Counted from the stretch's first letter, positions 11,893 to 21,324 are shown. The stretch is 64,000 nucleotides of DNA from Bradyrhizobium sp. dw_411 (GCF_018449695.1 NZ_JAAVUY010000009.1:124001-188000), one strand, 5' to 3'. A program made the numbers and translations. Notes: generated by a model from the letters alone, not told the origin.

Positions 11893-13652
11893 ATGAACGG
11901 CACTTCGGCGCAAGCCTGACCGCGGACGGCGCTTCCTTCCGGTTGTGGGCGCCGGCGGCAAAGCGTGTCGATCTGCTGCTGGATCAACCGCATCCGATGC
12001 TGCTCAACAAGGATGGCTGGTTCTCTCTGGATGTCCCAGGCGTGAAGGCCGGCGCACGCTATAAATTCCGGATCGACGACGAGATCGATGTCCCCGATCC
12101 GGCCTCGGCGTTTCAGCCTGAGGATGTTTCCGGCCCGAGCGAAGTGATCGATCACGCGAGCTATCGATGGCGCGCGACGGACTGGCGCGGGCGCCCCTGG
12201 CAGGAAACGGTCGTAACCGAAGCGCATGTCGGCACCTTTACGCAGCAAGGCACCTTTAGAGCCATGATCGACAGGCTCGATCATCTCGTTGCGACCGGGA
12301 TTACCGCGCTGGAATTGCTGCCGCTGGCGGATTTTGCGGGCGCGCGCAATTGGGGCTATGACGGCGTGCTGTGGTATGCGCCGGACAGCGCCTATGGTCG
12401 TCCCGACGATCTCAAGACGCTGATCGACGAGGCGCATCTGCGCGGGCTGATGGTGTTTCTCGACGTGGTTTATAATCATTTCGGCCCTGAGGGAAATTAC
12501 CTCGGCCGTTACGCGCCGGGCTTCTTTACCGATGCGCAGACGCCATGGGGCAGCGCGATCGATTACCGGGTGCCGCAGGTGCGCGCCTTCGCGATCGAGA
12601 ATGCACTTTACTGGCTGCGGGAGTACCGCTTCGATGGCCTGCGGCTCGATGCGGTGCATACCATCGCCGAACTCGGCGAAATCTCGATGCTGCATGATCT
12701 CAGTGCGGCGGCCGGTGATTTCGCACGCGAAACCGGCCGGCACATTCAGCTGGTGCATGAGAACGACGACAACCGCGTCAGCGTACTCGATGCCGAACAA
12801 AATCCGCCGCGCGGCAAATATCGCGCCCAGTGGAACGACGACTATCATCACGCCTGGCACGTGCTGCTGACCGGAGAAACCCAAGGCTATTACAGCGATT
12901 TCCAGCGCTCGCCACTGCGCGATATCGCGCGAGCCTTGGGCTCCGGCTTCGTCTATCAGGGCGAGGCATCCGCGCACCGCAACGGGCAATTGCGCGGCGA
13001 ACCCAGCGGCGGACTTGCCCCGACCGCCTTCATCAATTTTCTGCAGAATCACGACCAGATCGGCAACCGCGCGCTCGGCGACCGGCTCGAGGGCACCGTA
13101 TCACCGGAGGCGCTTGAAGCCGCGCTGGCGATTACCTTGCTGGCGCCGGCGATCCCGATGCTGTTCATGGGCGAGGAATGGGGCTCGAAGGCGCCATTTC
13201 CTTTCTTCTGCGATTTCAAGGATGATCTCGCGAAAGCCGTTCGTGAAGGCCGGCGCCGGGAATACGCCTGGGCCTATGCCAAATATGGCGACGAGGTTCC
13301 CGATCCGCTTGACGCGTCGACCTTTCAATCCGCCGTGTTGGATTGGGAATCGCGGAAAACGACGGGGCGAAAGCGGCTGGCGCTGGTGCGCGAACTACTC
13401 GCGATACGCGCCCGCGAAATCATTCCGCGACTGGCGGGGGCACGCTTTGGCGACGCTCGGGCCGCCGACAACGGCTTGTTGACGGCAGACTGGCGTCTTG
13501 GCGATGGCGCGACACTCAGGCTGACGGCGAATCTATCGAAAACCGCAATAACCCAAAAACCGGGCAGAACAAACGGCTCATTGATCTGGGGCGACGCGCC
13601 CGGTGAAGTCGTAAAACCATGGGCGGTGTTCTGGTCGCTGGACGCGCGCTGA
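11889..13652 (+). CDS. treZ: Malto-oligosyltrehalose trehalohydrolase
   Basis: A 587-aa TreZ that releases trehalose from maltooligosyltrehalose, the second step of the TreY-TreZ route. The N-terminal CBM48-like domain has the typical GASLTADGASFRLWAPAA opening. GH13_10 residues: D254 in DGLRLDAVHTIAE (nucleophile), E291 in LVHENDDN (acid/base) and the NHDQIGNRALGDRL segment. The ATG lies in the glgX stop (ATGA) and its own stop is shared with the treY start (TGATG), so the genes are tightly coupled. Length and motif order are normal for the family. Confidence 0.96.
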
Positions 13653-16441
13653 TGCCTCCGGCCATTCCGATCGCCACCTATCGTCTGCAACTCACCGCCG
13701 ACTTCGATTTCGACGCGGCGGCCGCCGTCGTCCCCTATCTGAAGGCGCTCGGCATCACGCATCTCTATGCATCGCCCTTCATGAAGGCGCGCAAGGGAAG
13801 CACCCACGGCTATGATGTCGTCGATCACACGAGGATCAATCCCGAACTCGGCGGCGACGCCGGCTTCGAGCGGTTGAGCGAGGCGCTGCAGCAGCACGAC
13901 CTCGGCCTCATCCTCGATTTCGTCCCGAACCATGTCGGCGTGCATTTCGCCGATAATCCCTGGTGGCTTGACGTGCTCGAATGGGGCGAGGCTTCGCCGC
14001 ACGCGGTATCCTTCGACATCGACTGGGAACTGTTGCCCTATCGCGCGCGCGGCGGGGTGCTGCTGCCGATCATCGGCTCGTCCTATGGACAGGCGCTGGA
14101 AAAGGGCGAGATCGAACTACGCTACGACGCCGGCGAAGGCAGCTTCTCGGCCTGGTATTTCGAGCATCGCTTGCCGATCGCACCCGAGCGCTACAGCGAA
14201 ATCCTGCATACGATCGTCAGGGAAACCGATACGAAGAATGGCGCCGGCAAACACCTGTTCGAGCTTGCGTCGCGCTACAAAGGCTTGCGTCACCCCAATC
14301 GCAAGGAAGCCCCCGCCTTCAAGACAGAAATCCGGGACATTGACGGCGGCGCCGACCTGATCGCGCGCGGGCTCGACGCCTACCGGGCCGGACCGGATCG
14401 GCCCGCGCAGACCCTCGCCTTGCACCACCTGCTCGAACGGCAGCACTACAAGATCGGCCACTGGCGGCTCGCCTCCAGCGACATCAACTACCGGCGGTTT
14501 TTCGACGTCAATTCGCTGGCGGGATTGAGAGTCGAGGATGCCGGCACGTTCCATGCCGCACATCGCCTCGTCAAACGACTGATCGCGGAAGGCAAACTTC
14601 AGGGCTTGCGGCTCGACCACATCGACGGCCTGCGCGATCCCGTGCAGTATTTCCACCGCTTGCGTCACTTGATCCGGGATGCGCAGGGAAAGACCCGCAA
14701 AGAATTCTACGTCGTGGTCGAGAAGATTCTCGGCGAGCATGAAGACCTGCATCGTTTCACCGGCGTCCATGGCACCACCGGTTACGAATGGCTGAATGCC
14801 ATCACGAGAGTGCTGATCGACGGCAAGGGCCTTGAGCCGCTCGATGAGGTCTGGCGCCAGATCAGCAACATACCGCCGAGGTTGGCGCCAGTCCTGATGG
14901 AGGCCAAACGCCGGGTGCTCGAGACTTTGCTGACCAGCGAATTCACAGTGCTGGCGCGGCTGCTCGCGCGCATCGCCGCAGGTCATTACTCGACGCGTGA
15001 TTTTTCCGCCGACAGTTTGCGGCAGGCGCTTGAGCTTTATGTGCTGCATTTTCCGATCTATCGAACCTATCTTGCTTCCGCGGGCGCTTCCGATGTTGAC
15101 CGCACGCTGATCACGCAGACCATCGAAAAGGCCCGCGCCGACTGGTTCGCGGCAGACGAGGGAATTTTCGATTTTCTGCGCGATACCCTGACGATGGACC
15201 TGATCAAGCCGGACCGCGCGCCGCACAGCAAGCCGAAGGTGCGCCGCTTTGCGCTGAAGGTGCAGCAATTCACCGGTCCGCTGATGGCGAAGTCGCTGGA
15301 AGACACAGCGTTCTATCGCTATCACCGTCTGCTTGCGCTCAACGAGGTCGGCGGCGAACCCTCGGCATCGGCCCTTTCCGTCGAGGCTTTTCACGCGGCC
15401 ATGAAGGCTCGCGCCGGCGATTGGCCCCATGGCATGACCGCGACCGCAACGCACGACACCAAGCGCGGCGAGGACGCACGCGCGAGATTGATCGCGCTGA
15501 CCGAAATTCCAGGCGAATGGACTAGCGCTGTGGCGCGATGGAAAATCCTCAACGCGCCGCACCTCGTCATCGACGGCGCTATGCGCGCGCCCTCTGCGAC
15601 ATTCGAATATATGCTGTATCAGGCGCTGCTCGGCGCCTGGCCGCTCGGCCAAAGCGACGACGCGCTGTGCGAGCGGATGCAGGCCTATGCGATAAAGGCT
15701 GCGCGCGAAGGCAAGCAGGAAACCAGCTGGCTCAACCCCGACGAGGCCTACGAGGCCGGCGTGAAGACTTTCATCGCGCGGATTCTGGATCGTTCGGTTT
15801 CGTCCGAGTTTATCAGCTCGATGGAAAATCTGGCGCAGCGTGTCGCATTGCTGGGTGCGCTGAGTTCGCTGAGCCAGATCACGCTCAAAGCCACGCTGCC
15901 GGGCGTGCCGGATTTTTATCAGGGCACGGAATTCTGGGATCTGTCACTGGTCGATCCCGACAACCGGCGGCCGGTGGATTTTGCCGCGCGCGCAGCCGTG
16001 CTGGCGTCAAGCGAGCAGCCGGATTGGGGAGACCTCGTGCAGCATTGGCCGGATGGCCATATCAAGCTGGCCTGGACCCGCCATCTCCTCAAACTGCGGA
16101 CCGAACTCGCCGAGGTATTTTCGCGCGGCGATTACGAGCCACTGGAGGTCAGCGGGCCGCATCGCGAGCATGTTATCGCCTTCGCCCGCCGCCGCGGCCG
16201 CGACGCCGCGATCACGCTCGTCACGAAATCGTTGGCGCCGATGACGGGGAGCGGCCGGACCTGGCCGACCGCAGACACCTTCGATGCGACGGTGGACCTT
16301 AGCAGCTATGCCGCAAAAGGCATTGGCGGCGACACCAGCGCAGTGCCTATCTCCGCGCTGTTTCACGATCTTCCGGTCGCGGTGATAAAGGCGAGATACG
16401 TCGCCGCCACCAAGCCGGCGCGGAAGCATTCGCGCGCTTAA
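13652..16441 (+). CDS. treY: Malto-oligosyltrehalose synthase
   Basis: A 929-aa TreY that converts the reducing-end maltose unit of a maltodextrin into a trehalose unit. The N-terminus PPAIPIATYRLQL is diagnostic. Catalytic residues: D322 in GLRLDHIDGLRDP and E357 in YVVVEKILGEHEDL; the C-terminal half has TATHDTKRGEDARARL and the LPGVPDFYQGTEFWDLSLVDPDNRRPV block. The ATG at 13652 overlaps the treZ stop by one base and is preferred over an in-frame ATG at 13619 inside treZ. It is the last gene of the treS-glgB-glgX-treZ-treY operon; a convergent gene starts ending 4 bp downstream. Confidence 0.97.
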   Translation: MPPAIPIATYRLQLTADFDFDAAAAVVPYLKALGITHLYASPFMKARKGSTHGYDVVDHTRINPELGGDAGFERLSEALQQHDLGLILDFVPNHVGVHFADNPWWLDVLEWGEASPHAVSFDIDWELLPYRARGGVLLPIIGSSYGQALEKGEIELRYDAGEGSFSAWYFEHRLPIAPERYSEILHTIVRETDTKNGAGKHLFELASRYKGLRHPNRKEAPAFKTEIRDIDGGADLIARGLDAYRAGPDRPAQTLALHHLLERQHYKIGHWRLASSDINYRRFFDVNSLAGLRVEDAGTFHAAHRLVKRLIAEGKLQGLRLDHIDGLRDPVQYFHRLRHLIRDAQGKTRKEFYVVVEKILGEHEDLHRFTGVHGTTGYEWLNAITRVLIDGKGLEPLDEVWRQISNIPPRLAPVLMEAKRRVLETLLTSEFTVLARLLARIAAGHYSTRDFSADSLRQALELYVLHFPIYRTYLASAGASDVDRTLITQTIEKARADWFAADEGIFDFLRDTLTMDLIKPDRAPHSKPKVRRFALKVQQFTGPLMAKSLEDTAFYRYHRLLALNEVGGEPSASALSVEAFHAAMKARAGDWPHGMTATATHDTKRGEDARARLIALTEIPGEWTSAVARWKILNAPHLVIDGAMRAPSATFEYMLYQALLGAWPLGQSDDALCERMQAYAIKAAREGKQETSWLNPDEAYEAGVKTFIARILDRSVSSEFISSMENLAQRVALLGALSSLSQITLKATLPGVPDFYQGTEFWDLSLVDPDNRRPVDFAARAAVLASSEQPDWGDLVQHWPDGHIKLAWTRHLLKLRTELAEVFSRGDYEPLEVSGPHREHVIAFARRRGRDAAITLVTKSLAPMTGSGRTWPTADTFDATVDLSSYAAKGIGGDTSAVPISALFHDLPVAVIKARYVAATKPARKHSRA

Positions 16442-16444
16442 AAC

Positions 16445-16756
16445 TCAGCTCCGCTTGGTCAGCAACAAATTGCCGCCTTTGCGGATCGCGATTTGTGCTA
16501 CTTCGGCAAAACGTTGCAGTAGATAGGGCAGCGTAACCTCGAGCCGGACGTGATCGTCCCCGACATCGAGATGGCCGGATGCCGGTTGCCCCAACGCGCG
16601 CACGCGAAACACCATGCGATCGCCCTGCCACGTTTCTTCGTCAACCTTCAATACGGGAATGCTGGTTGCCGCGCGCGTCAATCCTGCCTTGAGACGGCGC
16701 GTCGCCTCTTCGCGGCCGAGGCTATGCGGAATCGAAACGATGAGCGGCGCGGGCAT
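16445..16756 (-). CDS. Polyhydroxyalkanoic acid system family protein
   Basis: A 103-aa protein resembling the PHA_gran_rgn family, small proteins encoded near PHA granule genes. Visible: IVSIPHSLGREEATRRLK at the N-terminus and a central region predicted as beta-strands (FRVRALGQPASGHLDVGDDHVRLEV). These proteins have an SRPBCC-like appearance and their biochemical role is not settled. The ATG at 16756 is preceded by CAGGGAGA, a good ribosome site; a longer upstream reading is not needed. It is convergent with treY, only 3 bp apart, and no other PHA gene is nearby. Confidence 0.75.
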   Translation of the reverse strand: MPAPLIVSIPHSLGREEATRRLKAGLTRAATSIPVLKVDEETWQGDRMVFRVRALGQPASGHLDVGDDHVRLEVTLPYLLQRFAEVAQIAIRKGGNLLLTKRS

Positions 16757-16864
16757 TTTAAATCTCCCTGACGTAACGAATGTAATCCTGCGCAGTTCGA
16801 AAAACAGGGAGAGAAAAGCTAATAAATCTGGCCAACACACGCGGATTATAGCCTCCCTGAAAGT

Positions 16865-16889
16865 GGAACCTTCTCGGTTCCCGTGTGTT
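16865..16889 (+). promoter_or_regulatory. Putative EcfG-type stress promoter for the DUF3309 gene
   Basis: GGAAC at 16865-16869, a 16-bp spacer and TGTT at 16886-16889 match the EcfG consensus GGAAC-N16-CGTT except for one base. The motif ends about 50 bp before the DUF3309 start codon, a sensible distance. DUF3309 genes are often stress induced in related bacteria (recalled, not checked). Confidence 0.5.
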
Positions 16890-16940
16890 TTTTAGCCAAG
16901 GCAGAGCAACAGAGGCCGACTGTCGGGCTGGAGGAAAGTT

Positions 16941-17105
16941 ATGTCTATTGGAACGATTATTCTCATCATTCTCGTTATCGCATTGCTTGGTGGCTTCAGT
17001 GGCATCGGCGGCGGACCGTTCTATGGCACCGGTTACTACGGCGGCGGCGGCCTCGGCCTTGTGGTCGTGATCCTGCTGATCCTGTTGCTGCTCGGACGGC
17101 TGTAA
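16941..17105 (+). CDS. DUF3309 family small membrane protein
   Basis: A 54-aa protein with the DUF3309 layout: a hydrophobic N-terminal segment (SIGTIILIILVIALLGG), a Gly/Tyr-rich centre (GTGYYGGGGLGL) and a second membrane segment ending LLILLLLGRL. Two transmembrane helices are expected; the function of the family is unknown. GAGGAAAG at 16931-16938 is a strong ribosome site that fixes the ATG start. A GGAAC-type promoter lies just upstream. It is convergent with ligD, from which it is separated by a double palindrome. Confidence 0.85.
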   Translation: MSIGTIILIILVIALLGGFSGIGGGPFYGTGYYGGGGLGLVVVILLILLLLGRL

Positions 17106-17119
17106 GCCTCGGTCTGTAG

Positions 17120-17215
17120 GGTGGGCAAAGGCGCGCTCGCGCCGTGCCCACCTTTCTTCTTTCGATGCAGTGACGGGCGGAGAGAGCATGGTGGGCACGC
17201 TTCGCTTTGCCCACC
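17120..17215. repeat. Double palindrome between convergent genes
   Basis: Two hairpins lie in the gap between the DUF3309 gene and ligD. The first (17120-17152) has arms GGTGGGCA and TGCCCACC around a GC-rich centre. The second (17190-17215, GGTGGGCACGC... GCCCACC) repeats the same arms, and the two can also pair with each other. The GTGGGCA...TGCCCAC theme is typical of dispersed palindromes in bradyrhizobia. They may also end transcription from both sides. Confidence 0.7.
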
Positions 17216-17228
17216 CCACGGCCCCCCA

Positions 17229-19853
17229 TCATTTCCGCGCACCCAACTTCTTCATCGCGGCCTTGATCGATGACGCCGCGCCGTCATACGCTTCCCACGC
17301 TTTGGTCTTGGCCAGTAGCGCCGGCACGGTGCGGACCGTGTAGCGCTTCGGATCGAGATCGCCGCGCACTTGCGCCCAGGTCAGCGGCATCGAGACAGTG
17401 GCACCTTCGCGCGCGCGTGGCGACAGCACCGCAACCGCTGTCGCCATGCGGTCATTGCGGAGATAATCGAGGAAGATTTTTCCCTTGCGCAGTTTCTTCG
17501 ACATGTTGAGCAAATAGCGCTCGGGGTCTTCATCGGCCATCCACTGGCAAACGCCTTGCGCAAAGGCCTTGGCTTCCTTCCAGGTCACTCTGTCTTTCGC
17601 GCCATACGCCAGCGGCGTCACCACATGAAGTCCCTTGCCGCCGGTGGTCTTACAAAAACTTTCCAGGCCCAGTGCCGCAAGATGCTGGCGCATATCCTTG
17701 GCGGCCTCGATCACATCGGAAAATTCGACCTCCGGCGCGGGGTCGAGATCGAACACCAGCCGCCCCGGCACATCAGGCGCATCCGGCGCGCAATTCCACG
17801 GGTGCAACTCGACGCCGCCGATCTGGGCCACTACGGCAAGGCCCTCGACGCGGTCGATCTGCAGATACGGCTTACGGTCGCCGGAAACTTTAACGAGCTC
17901 CAGCAGGTGGGAGGTCCCCGTCATCGCGTGACGCTGAAAGAACGTCTCGCTTTTGATGCCATCAGGCGCACGAACCACCGAGCATGGCCGGCCCTTCAAA
18001 TGGTCGATCATCCAGCCGCCGACGGCCTCGAAATAACGGGCAAGATCTAGCTTGGTTACGGGCTCCCCGTCTCCGCCATCCGGCCACAGTGCCTTGTCGG
18101 GTTTGGAGATCACCACGCCCATCACTTCGGAAGATTTTTTGGCCGAAGGTTTCGCTGACTTGATCATGACCGGCTTCTCCGCCTTTATCTCGCCCGCCGG
18201 CTTGTCCTCGCGCAGGCCCTTGAACGCGGCCTGCCGGATATTGCCGCCGTCAGTCCAGCCGGCGAATTCGATCTCGGCGACCAGTTCGGGTTTCAGCCAA
18301 TGCACGTCGCGGGTTTTGGCCGGCGCATCCTTGCCGCCAAACGGGCTCCTGTCCGAGGCCGCGGCCTTCAGCGCCGGCAGCAGACGCCGGACCTTGTCCT
18401 GCCCATAACCGGTACCGACCAGTCCGACAAAGGCCAGATGACCGTCGCGATAGACGCCCGCCATCAGCGAACGAAACTTGCCATGGGTGGTCTTCCATCC
18501 GCCCAATACGACCTCCTGCCCATCGCGGCTTTTCGCCTTGGTCCAGCTCTCGGAGCGGCCGGAGCGATAGGGGGCACTGAGCTTTTTAGAGACAATACCT
18601 TCCAGACCCAGTTTGCGCGCCGACTGCAGAACGGTGTCACCATCCTCCTCAAAATGCGTGACGTAGTTGATCCGCTTTGCTTTGCCTTTAGTCCGCGCGT
18701 CGAGCAGTTTTTTCAACTGCGCCTTGCGCTCGGACAGCGGCAACGCGCGGATATCCATGCCATCTGCGAACAACAGATCGAATGCAAAGAAAACGAGATT
18801 GTCGGTCTTGCCGTCGGAAATTGCGGCCTGCAGGCCCGAGAAATCCGGCGTTCCCGCTTTATTGAGGGCAACGATCTCGCCGTCGATCAGCACATCCGGA
18901 AGTCCGCCGGCGTCTTTCGCGATGGCGCTGAACTTGTCGGTCCAGTCCAGACCTTTACGGGTCTTTAGCGTGGCCTCGCCATGTTCGACCCGCAACTGCA
19001 CGCGGTAACCGTCGAACTTGACCTCATGGCACCACTCGTCTCCGCTGGGAGGACGATCGACCGGGATGCAGAACTCGGGCGCGACGAAGTCCGGCATCGC
19101 CGTAACCTTCTTGCCTTTCGCGGCAGCAATCTTCAATGGCGCGGCTTTCTTGTTCTTGCCCGCTGCCCGCGCCTCGGCAGCATCGCCGCGGTTTGAATGC
19201 CAGACCGCATCGGCTTTCACTGCGCGCGATTTCATCGTCATGAACGGTTTCGGTGCTTTGCCTTTGCCGGCCGCGATCTGAGCCATGGTGCGGCCGGAGG
19301 CGACGGATCGATCCTGATCGAGAACCGTGTTGTCTTTGCCTTCCCGGACAAATTCATCGCGATGCTTGATCAGAAGCCAGTTGGTCCGCTTGCCACCGTT
19401 GCGATCCCAGCGCATGCGCACCAGCACCCAACTGCCGTGGAGCTTCTCGCCATGCAGCGTGAATTTCAGATCGCCCTTCTTGAAACCGCGCTCGGGATCG
19501 TCGGATTCCCAGGTGCCGCGATCCCAGAGTTGCACCGTGCCGCCGCCATACTGGCCCTCCGGAATGGTGCCTTCGAAATCACCGTAATCGAGCGGGTGAT
19601 CTTCCACCTCGACAGCCAACCGCTTGTCGTTCGGATCGAGCGAGGGGCCGCGCGTGACCGCCCACGATTTGAACACCCCGTCGAATTCGAGTCGCAGATC
19701 GTAATGCAGCCGGGTCGCGTCATGCTTCTGGATCACGAAGCGGCGCTGCCTGGATGGCGCGACTCTGCCGTCGCCGCTGGGCTCCGCGGTCTTTTCAAAA
19801 TCCCGCTTCTTCCGATAGGTAGTGAGATTTCTCAACGACACGATCGATCCCAT
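17229..19853 (-). CDS. ligD: Multidomain ATP-dependent DNA ligase D (NHEJ)
   Basis: An 874-aa LigD that processes and joins broken DNA ends together with Ku. Domain order: 3'-phosphoesterase (residues ~35-190; FVIQKHDATRLHYDLRLEFD, then EDHPLDYGDFEGTIPEGQYG), ATP-dependent ligase (~250-540) with the adenylated lysine K279 in VKFDGYR, and primase-polymerase (~590-865; VVRAPDGIKSETFFQRH, GRLVFDLDP). The PE-Lig-Pol order is usual for proteobacteria, whereas mycobacterial LigD has Pol first. The ATG at 19853 is used; a TTG one codon earlier is unlikely. It is divergent from ku across 119 bp containing overlapping GGAAC-type promoters, so the two are probably induced together. Confidence 0.96.
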   Translation of the reverse strand: MGSIVSLRNLTTYRKKRDFEKTAEPSGDGRVAPSRQRRFVIQKHDATRLHYDLRLEFDGVFKSWAVTRGPSLDPNDKRLAVEVEDHPLDYGDFEGTIPEGQYGGGTVQLWDRGTWESDDPERGFKKGDLKFTLHGEKLHGSWVLVRMRWDRNGGKRTNWLLIKHRDEFVREGKDNTVLDQDRSVASGRTMAQIAAGKGKAPKPFMTMKSRAVKADAVWHSNRGDAAEARAAGKNKKAAPLKIAAAKGKKVTAMPDFVAPEFCIPVDRPPSGDEWCHEVKFDGYRVQLRVEHGEATLKTRKGLDWTDKFSAIAKDAGGLPDVLIDGEIVALNKAGTPDFSGLQAAISDGKTDNLVFFAFDLLFADGMDIRALPLSERKAQLKKLLDARTKGKAKRINYVTHFEEDGDTVLQSARKLGLEGIVSKKLSAPYRSGRSESWTKAKSRDGQEVVLGGWKTTHGKFRSLMAGVYRDGHLAFVGLVGTGYGQDKVRRLLPALKAAASDRSPFGGKDAPAKTRDVHWLKPELVAEIEFAGWTDGGNIRQAAFKGLREDKPAGEIKAEKPVMIKSAKPSAKKSSEVMGVVISKPDKALWPDGGDGEPVTKLDLARYFEAVGGWMIDHLKGRPCSVVRAPDGIKSETFFQRHAMTGTSHLLELVKVSGDRKPYLQIDRVEGLAVVAQIGGVELHPWNCAPDAPDVPGRLVFDLDPAPEVEFSDVIEAAKDMRQHLAALGLESFCKTTGGKGLHVVTPLAYGAKDRVTWKEAKAFAQGVCQWMADEDPERYLLNMSKKLRKGKIFLDYLRNDRMATAVAVLSPRAREGATVSMPLTWAQVRGDLDPKRYTVRTVPALLAKTKAWEAYDGAASSIKAAMKKLGARK

Positions 19854-19892
19854 CAATCAAGAGGCTGCTATTTAGTGGGGCGGCAAAAACCC

Positions 19893-19917
19893 GGAACCAA
19901 AACCACCGATGACCGTT
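19893..19917 (+). promoter_or_regulatory. EcfG-type promoter for ku
   Basis: GGAAC (19893-19897), exactly 16 bp, then CGTT (19914-19917): a perfect match to the alphaproteobacterial general-stress consensus. It lies about 55 bp upstream of the ku start codon. Stress-sigma control of NHEJ genes is known in Sinorhizobium, which supports the call. Confidence 0.65.
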
Positions 19918-19925
19918 GAAGTTCC
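19901..19925 (-). promoter_or_regulatory. Overlapping EcfG-type promoter for ligD
   Basis: On the minus strand GGAAC (19925 to 19921), 16 bp, then GGTT (19904 to 19901) fits the same consensus with one mismatch. It overlaps the ku promoter almost completely, so polymerase could not occupy both at once. It lies about 48 bp upstream of the ligD start. Confidence 0.5.
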
Positions 19926-19972
19926 CGAATGCCAAAATCCAAGTCCAGCCCCAACTCTAGCCGGAGATTGTA

Positions 19973-20851
19973 ATGGCCGTCCGCGCCTATTGGAAAGGCT
20001 CCTTGAAGCTTTCCCTCGTCTCATGTCCGGTCTTGCTCTATCCGGCCTCGACCTCATCGGACAAAACCCGCTTCCATATGATCAACAAGGAGACCGGCAA
20101 CCGGCTGAAGCAGCAGATGGTCGATGCCGAAACCGGCGATGTTGTCGAGAACGACCAGAAGGGCCGCGGCTATGAATTGAAAAAAGGCGAATACGTCGAA
20201 ATCGAAAAGGACGAACTCGACGCGGTCCAGATCGAAAGCAACCATACCATCGATATCGACAGCTTTGTGCCAAAGGACGAGATCGACAAGCGTTATCTCA
20301 ACCATCCCTATTACATCGCGCCCGACGGCAAGGCGGGCATCGATGCCTTTGCGGTGATCCGCGATGCCATGAAGGATCAGGATCGTGTTGCGCTGGCGCG
20401 CATCGTGCTGACCAACCGCGAGCATATCATCGCAATCGAACCGCTCGGCAAGGGGTTGCTCGGCACCACGCTGCGCTATCCCTACGAACTGCGCGATGCC
20501 GCCGAATATTTCGACGACATCAAGAATCCGAAGATCTCAAAAGATATGGTCGAACTCGCGAGTCATATCCTCGACACCAAGGCCGCGCATTTCGATCCCT
20601 CGAAATTCAAGGACGAATATGAGAACGCGCTGAAAGTGCTGGTCCGGCGCAAGGCTTCCGGCAAGCCGCTCAAATCCGCGCCACGCGAGGAAAAGCCCGA
20701 CAATGTCGTGAGCCTGATGGATGCGTTGAAACAGAGCCTTAAAGGCCGGACGCCCGCCAAGCGTTCGGCGCATGCGCCGGCACGCCGGACGACGCGCCGG
20801 CCGGCCAAGAAAGTGCATCGTTCGGCGGCGCGGGCGCGGAAGGCGGGGTGA
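19973..20851 (+). CDS. ku: Non-homologous end-joining protein Ku
   Basis: A 292-aa bacterial Ku, a homodimeric ring that binds DNA ends and recruits LigD. The N-terminus AVRAYWKGSLKLSLVSCPV is characteristic, followed by the core with RFHMINKETGNRLKQQMVD and the GLLGTTLRYPYELRD segment. The last ~50 residues form a Lys/Arg/Ala-rich tail (TPAKRSAHAPARRTTRRPAK), as in Ku proteins whose basic tail lets them thread along DNA. GGAG sits 7 nt before the ATG. It is divergent from ligD and has a consensus GGAAC-N16-CGTT promoter. Confidence 0.97.
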   Translation: MAVRAYWKGSLKLSLVSCPVLLYPASTSSDKTRFHMINKETGNRLKQQMVDAETGDVVENDQKGRGYELKKGEYVEIEKDELDAVQIESNHTIDIDSFVPKDEIDKRYLNHPYYIAPDGKAGIDAFAVIRDAMKDQDRVALARIVLTNREHIIAIEPLGKGLLGTTLRYPYELRDAAEYFDDIKNPKISKDMVELASHILDTKAAHFDPSKFKDEYENALKVLVRRKASGKPLKSAPREEKPDNVVSLMDALKQSLKGRTPAKRSAHAPARRTTRRPAKKVHRSAARARKAG

Positions 20852-20860
20852 ATTTTCTTC

Positions 20861-20951
20861 CGTCATTGCCGGGCTTGACCCGGCAATCCATCTTCTTCGA
20901 AGGATTTCTTGCGAAGCGTGATGGATGCCCGGATCAAGTCCGGGCATGACG
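20861..20951. repeat. Intergenic palindromic repeat
   Basis: CGTCATTGCCGGGCTTGACC... at 20861 pairs imperfectly with the complement of the segment ending at 20951 (...CCGGGCATGACG), and each half also has its own short stem (CCGGGCTTGACCCGG; CCCGGATCAAGTCCGGG). The loop carries CTTCTTCGAAGGA. It fills the gap between the convergent ku and DUF6496 genes and could stop transcripts from either side. Confidence 0.75.
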
Positions 20952-21008
20952 AGTGTGTTTGCGGGCACACTGACCTCAATTTCAAACAGCAAAGTTCCAA
21001 ATCGTCGG

Positions 21009-21242
21009 TTACTTCTTCGCCTTGCGTTTCTTCGCCGCCTTCTTTTTCTTTGCGGTCTTCTTCGCCGCCTTCTTAGGTACCTTCTTCCCCTCCGCCCTCG
21101 CCTCGGAAAGACCGATCGCGATCGCCTGCTTGCGGCTGGTGACTTTCTTGCCGGACCGGCCGCTCTTCAGCGTCCCGGCCTTGCGCTTCTTCATCACGCG
21201 CTCGACATCAGCGGAGGCTGTCTTGGAATATTTCCGTGCCAT
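21009..21242 (-). CDS. DUF6496 family lysine-rich small protein
   Basis: A 77-aa very basic protein. The N-terminal two thirds match what I recall of DUF6496 (MARKYSKTASADVERVMKKR, then KSGRSGKKVTSRKQAIAIGL and SEAR). The tail is an almost pure Lys/Ala stretch (KKAAKKTAKKKKAAKKRKAKK type), resembling histone-H1-like nucleoid tails. Such a protein would be expected to bind nucleic acid, but no function is established. It is convergent with ku, whose C-terminus has a similar basic tail. The ATG start at 21242 has a plausible upstream purine stretch (GGGAGAACC). Confidence 0.75.
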   Translation of the reverse strand: MARKYSKTASADVERVMKKRKAGTLKSGRSGKKVTSRKQAIAIGLSEARAEGKKVPKKAAKKTAKKKKAAKKRKAKK

Positions 21243-21324
21243 GATGGTTCTCCCAGTTGCGGGAAAATAATCTTCGCGGCTGGCGATGGTTCCGCTTGGT
21301 AATTCGCTGAGAGCGACCCTGCGC

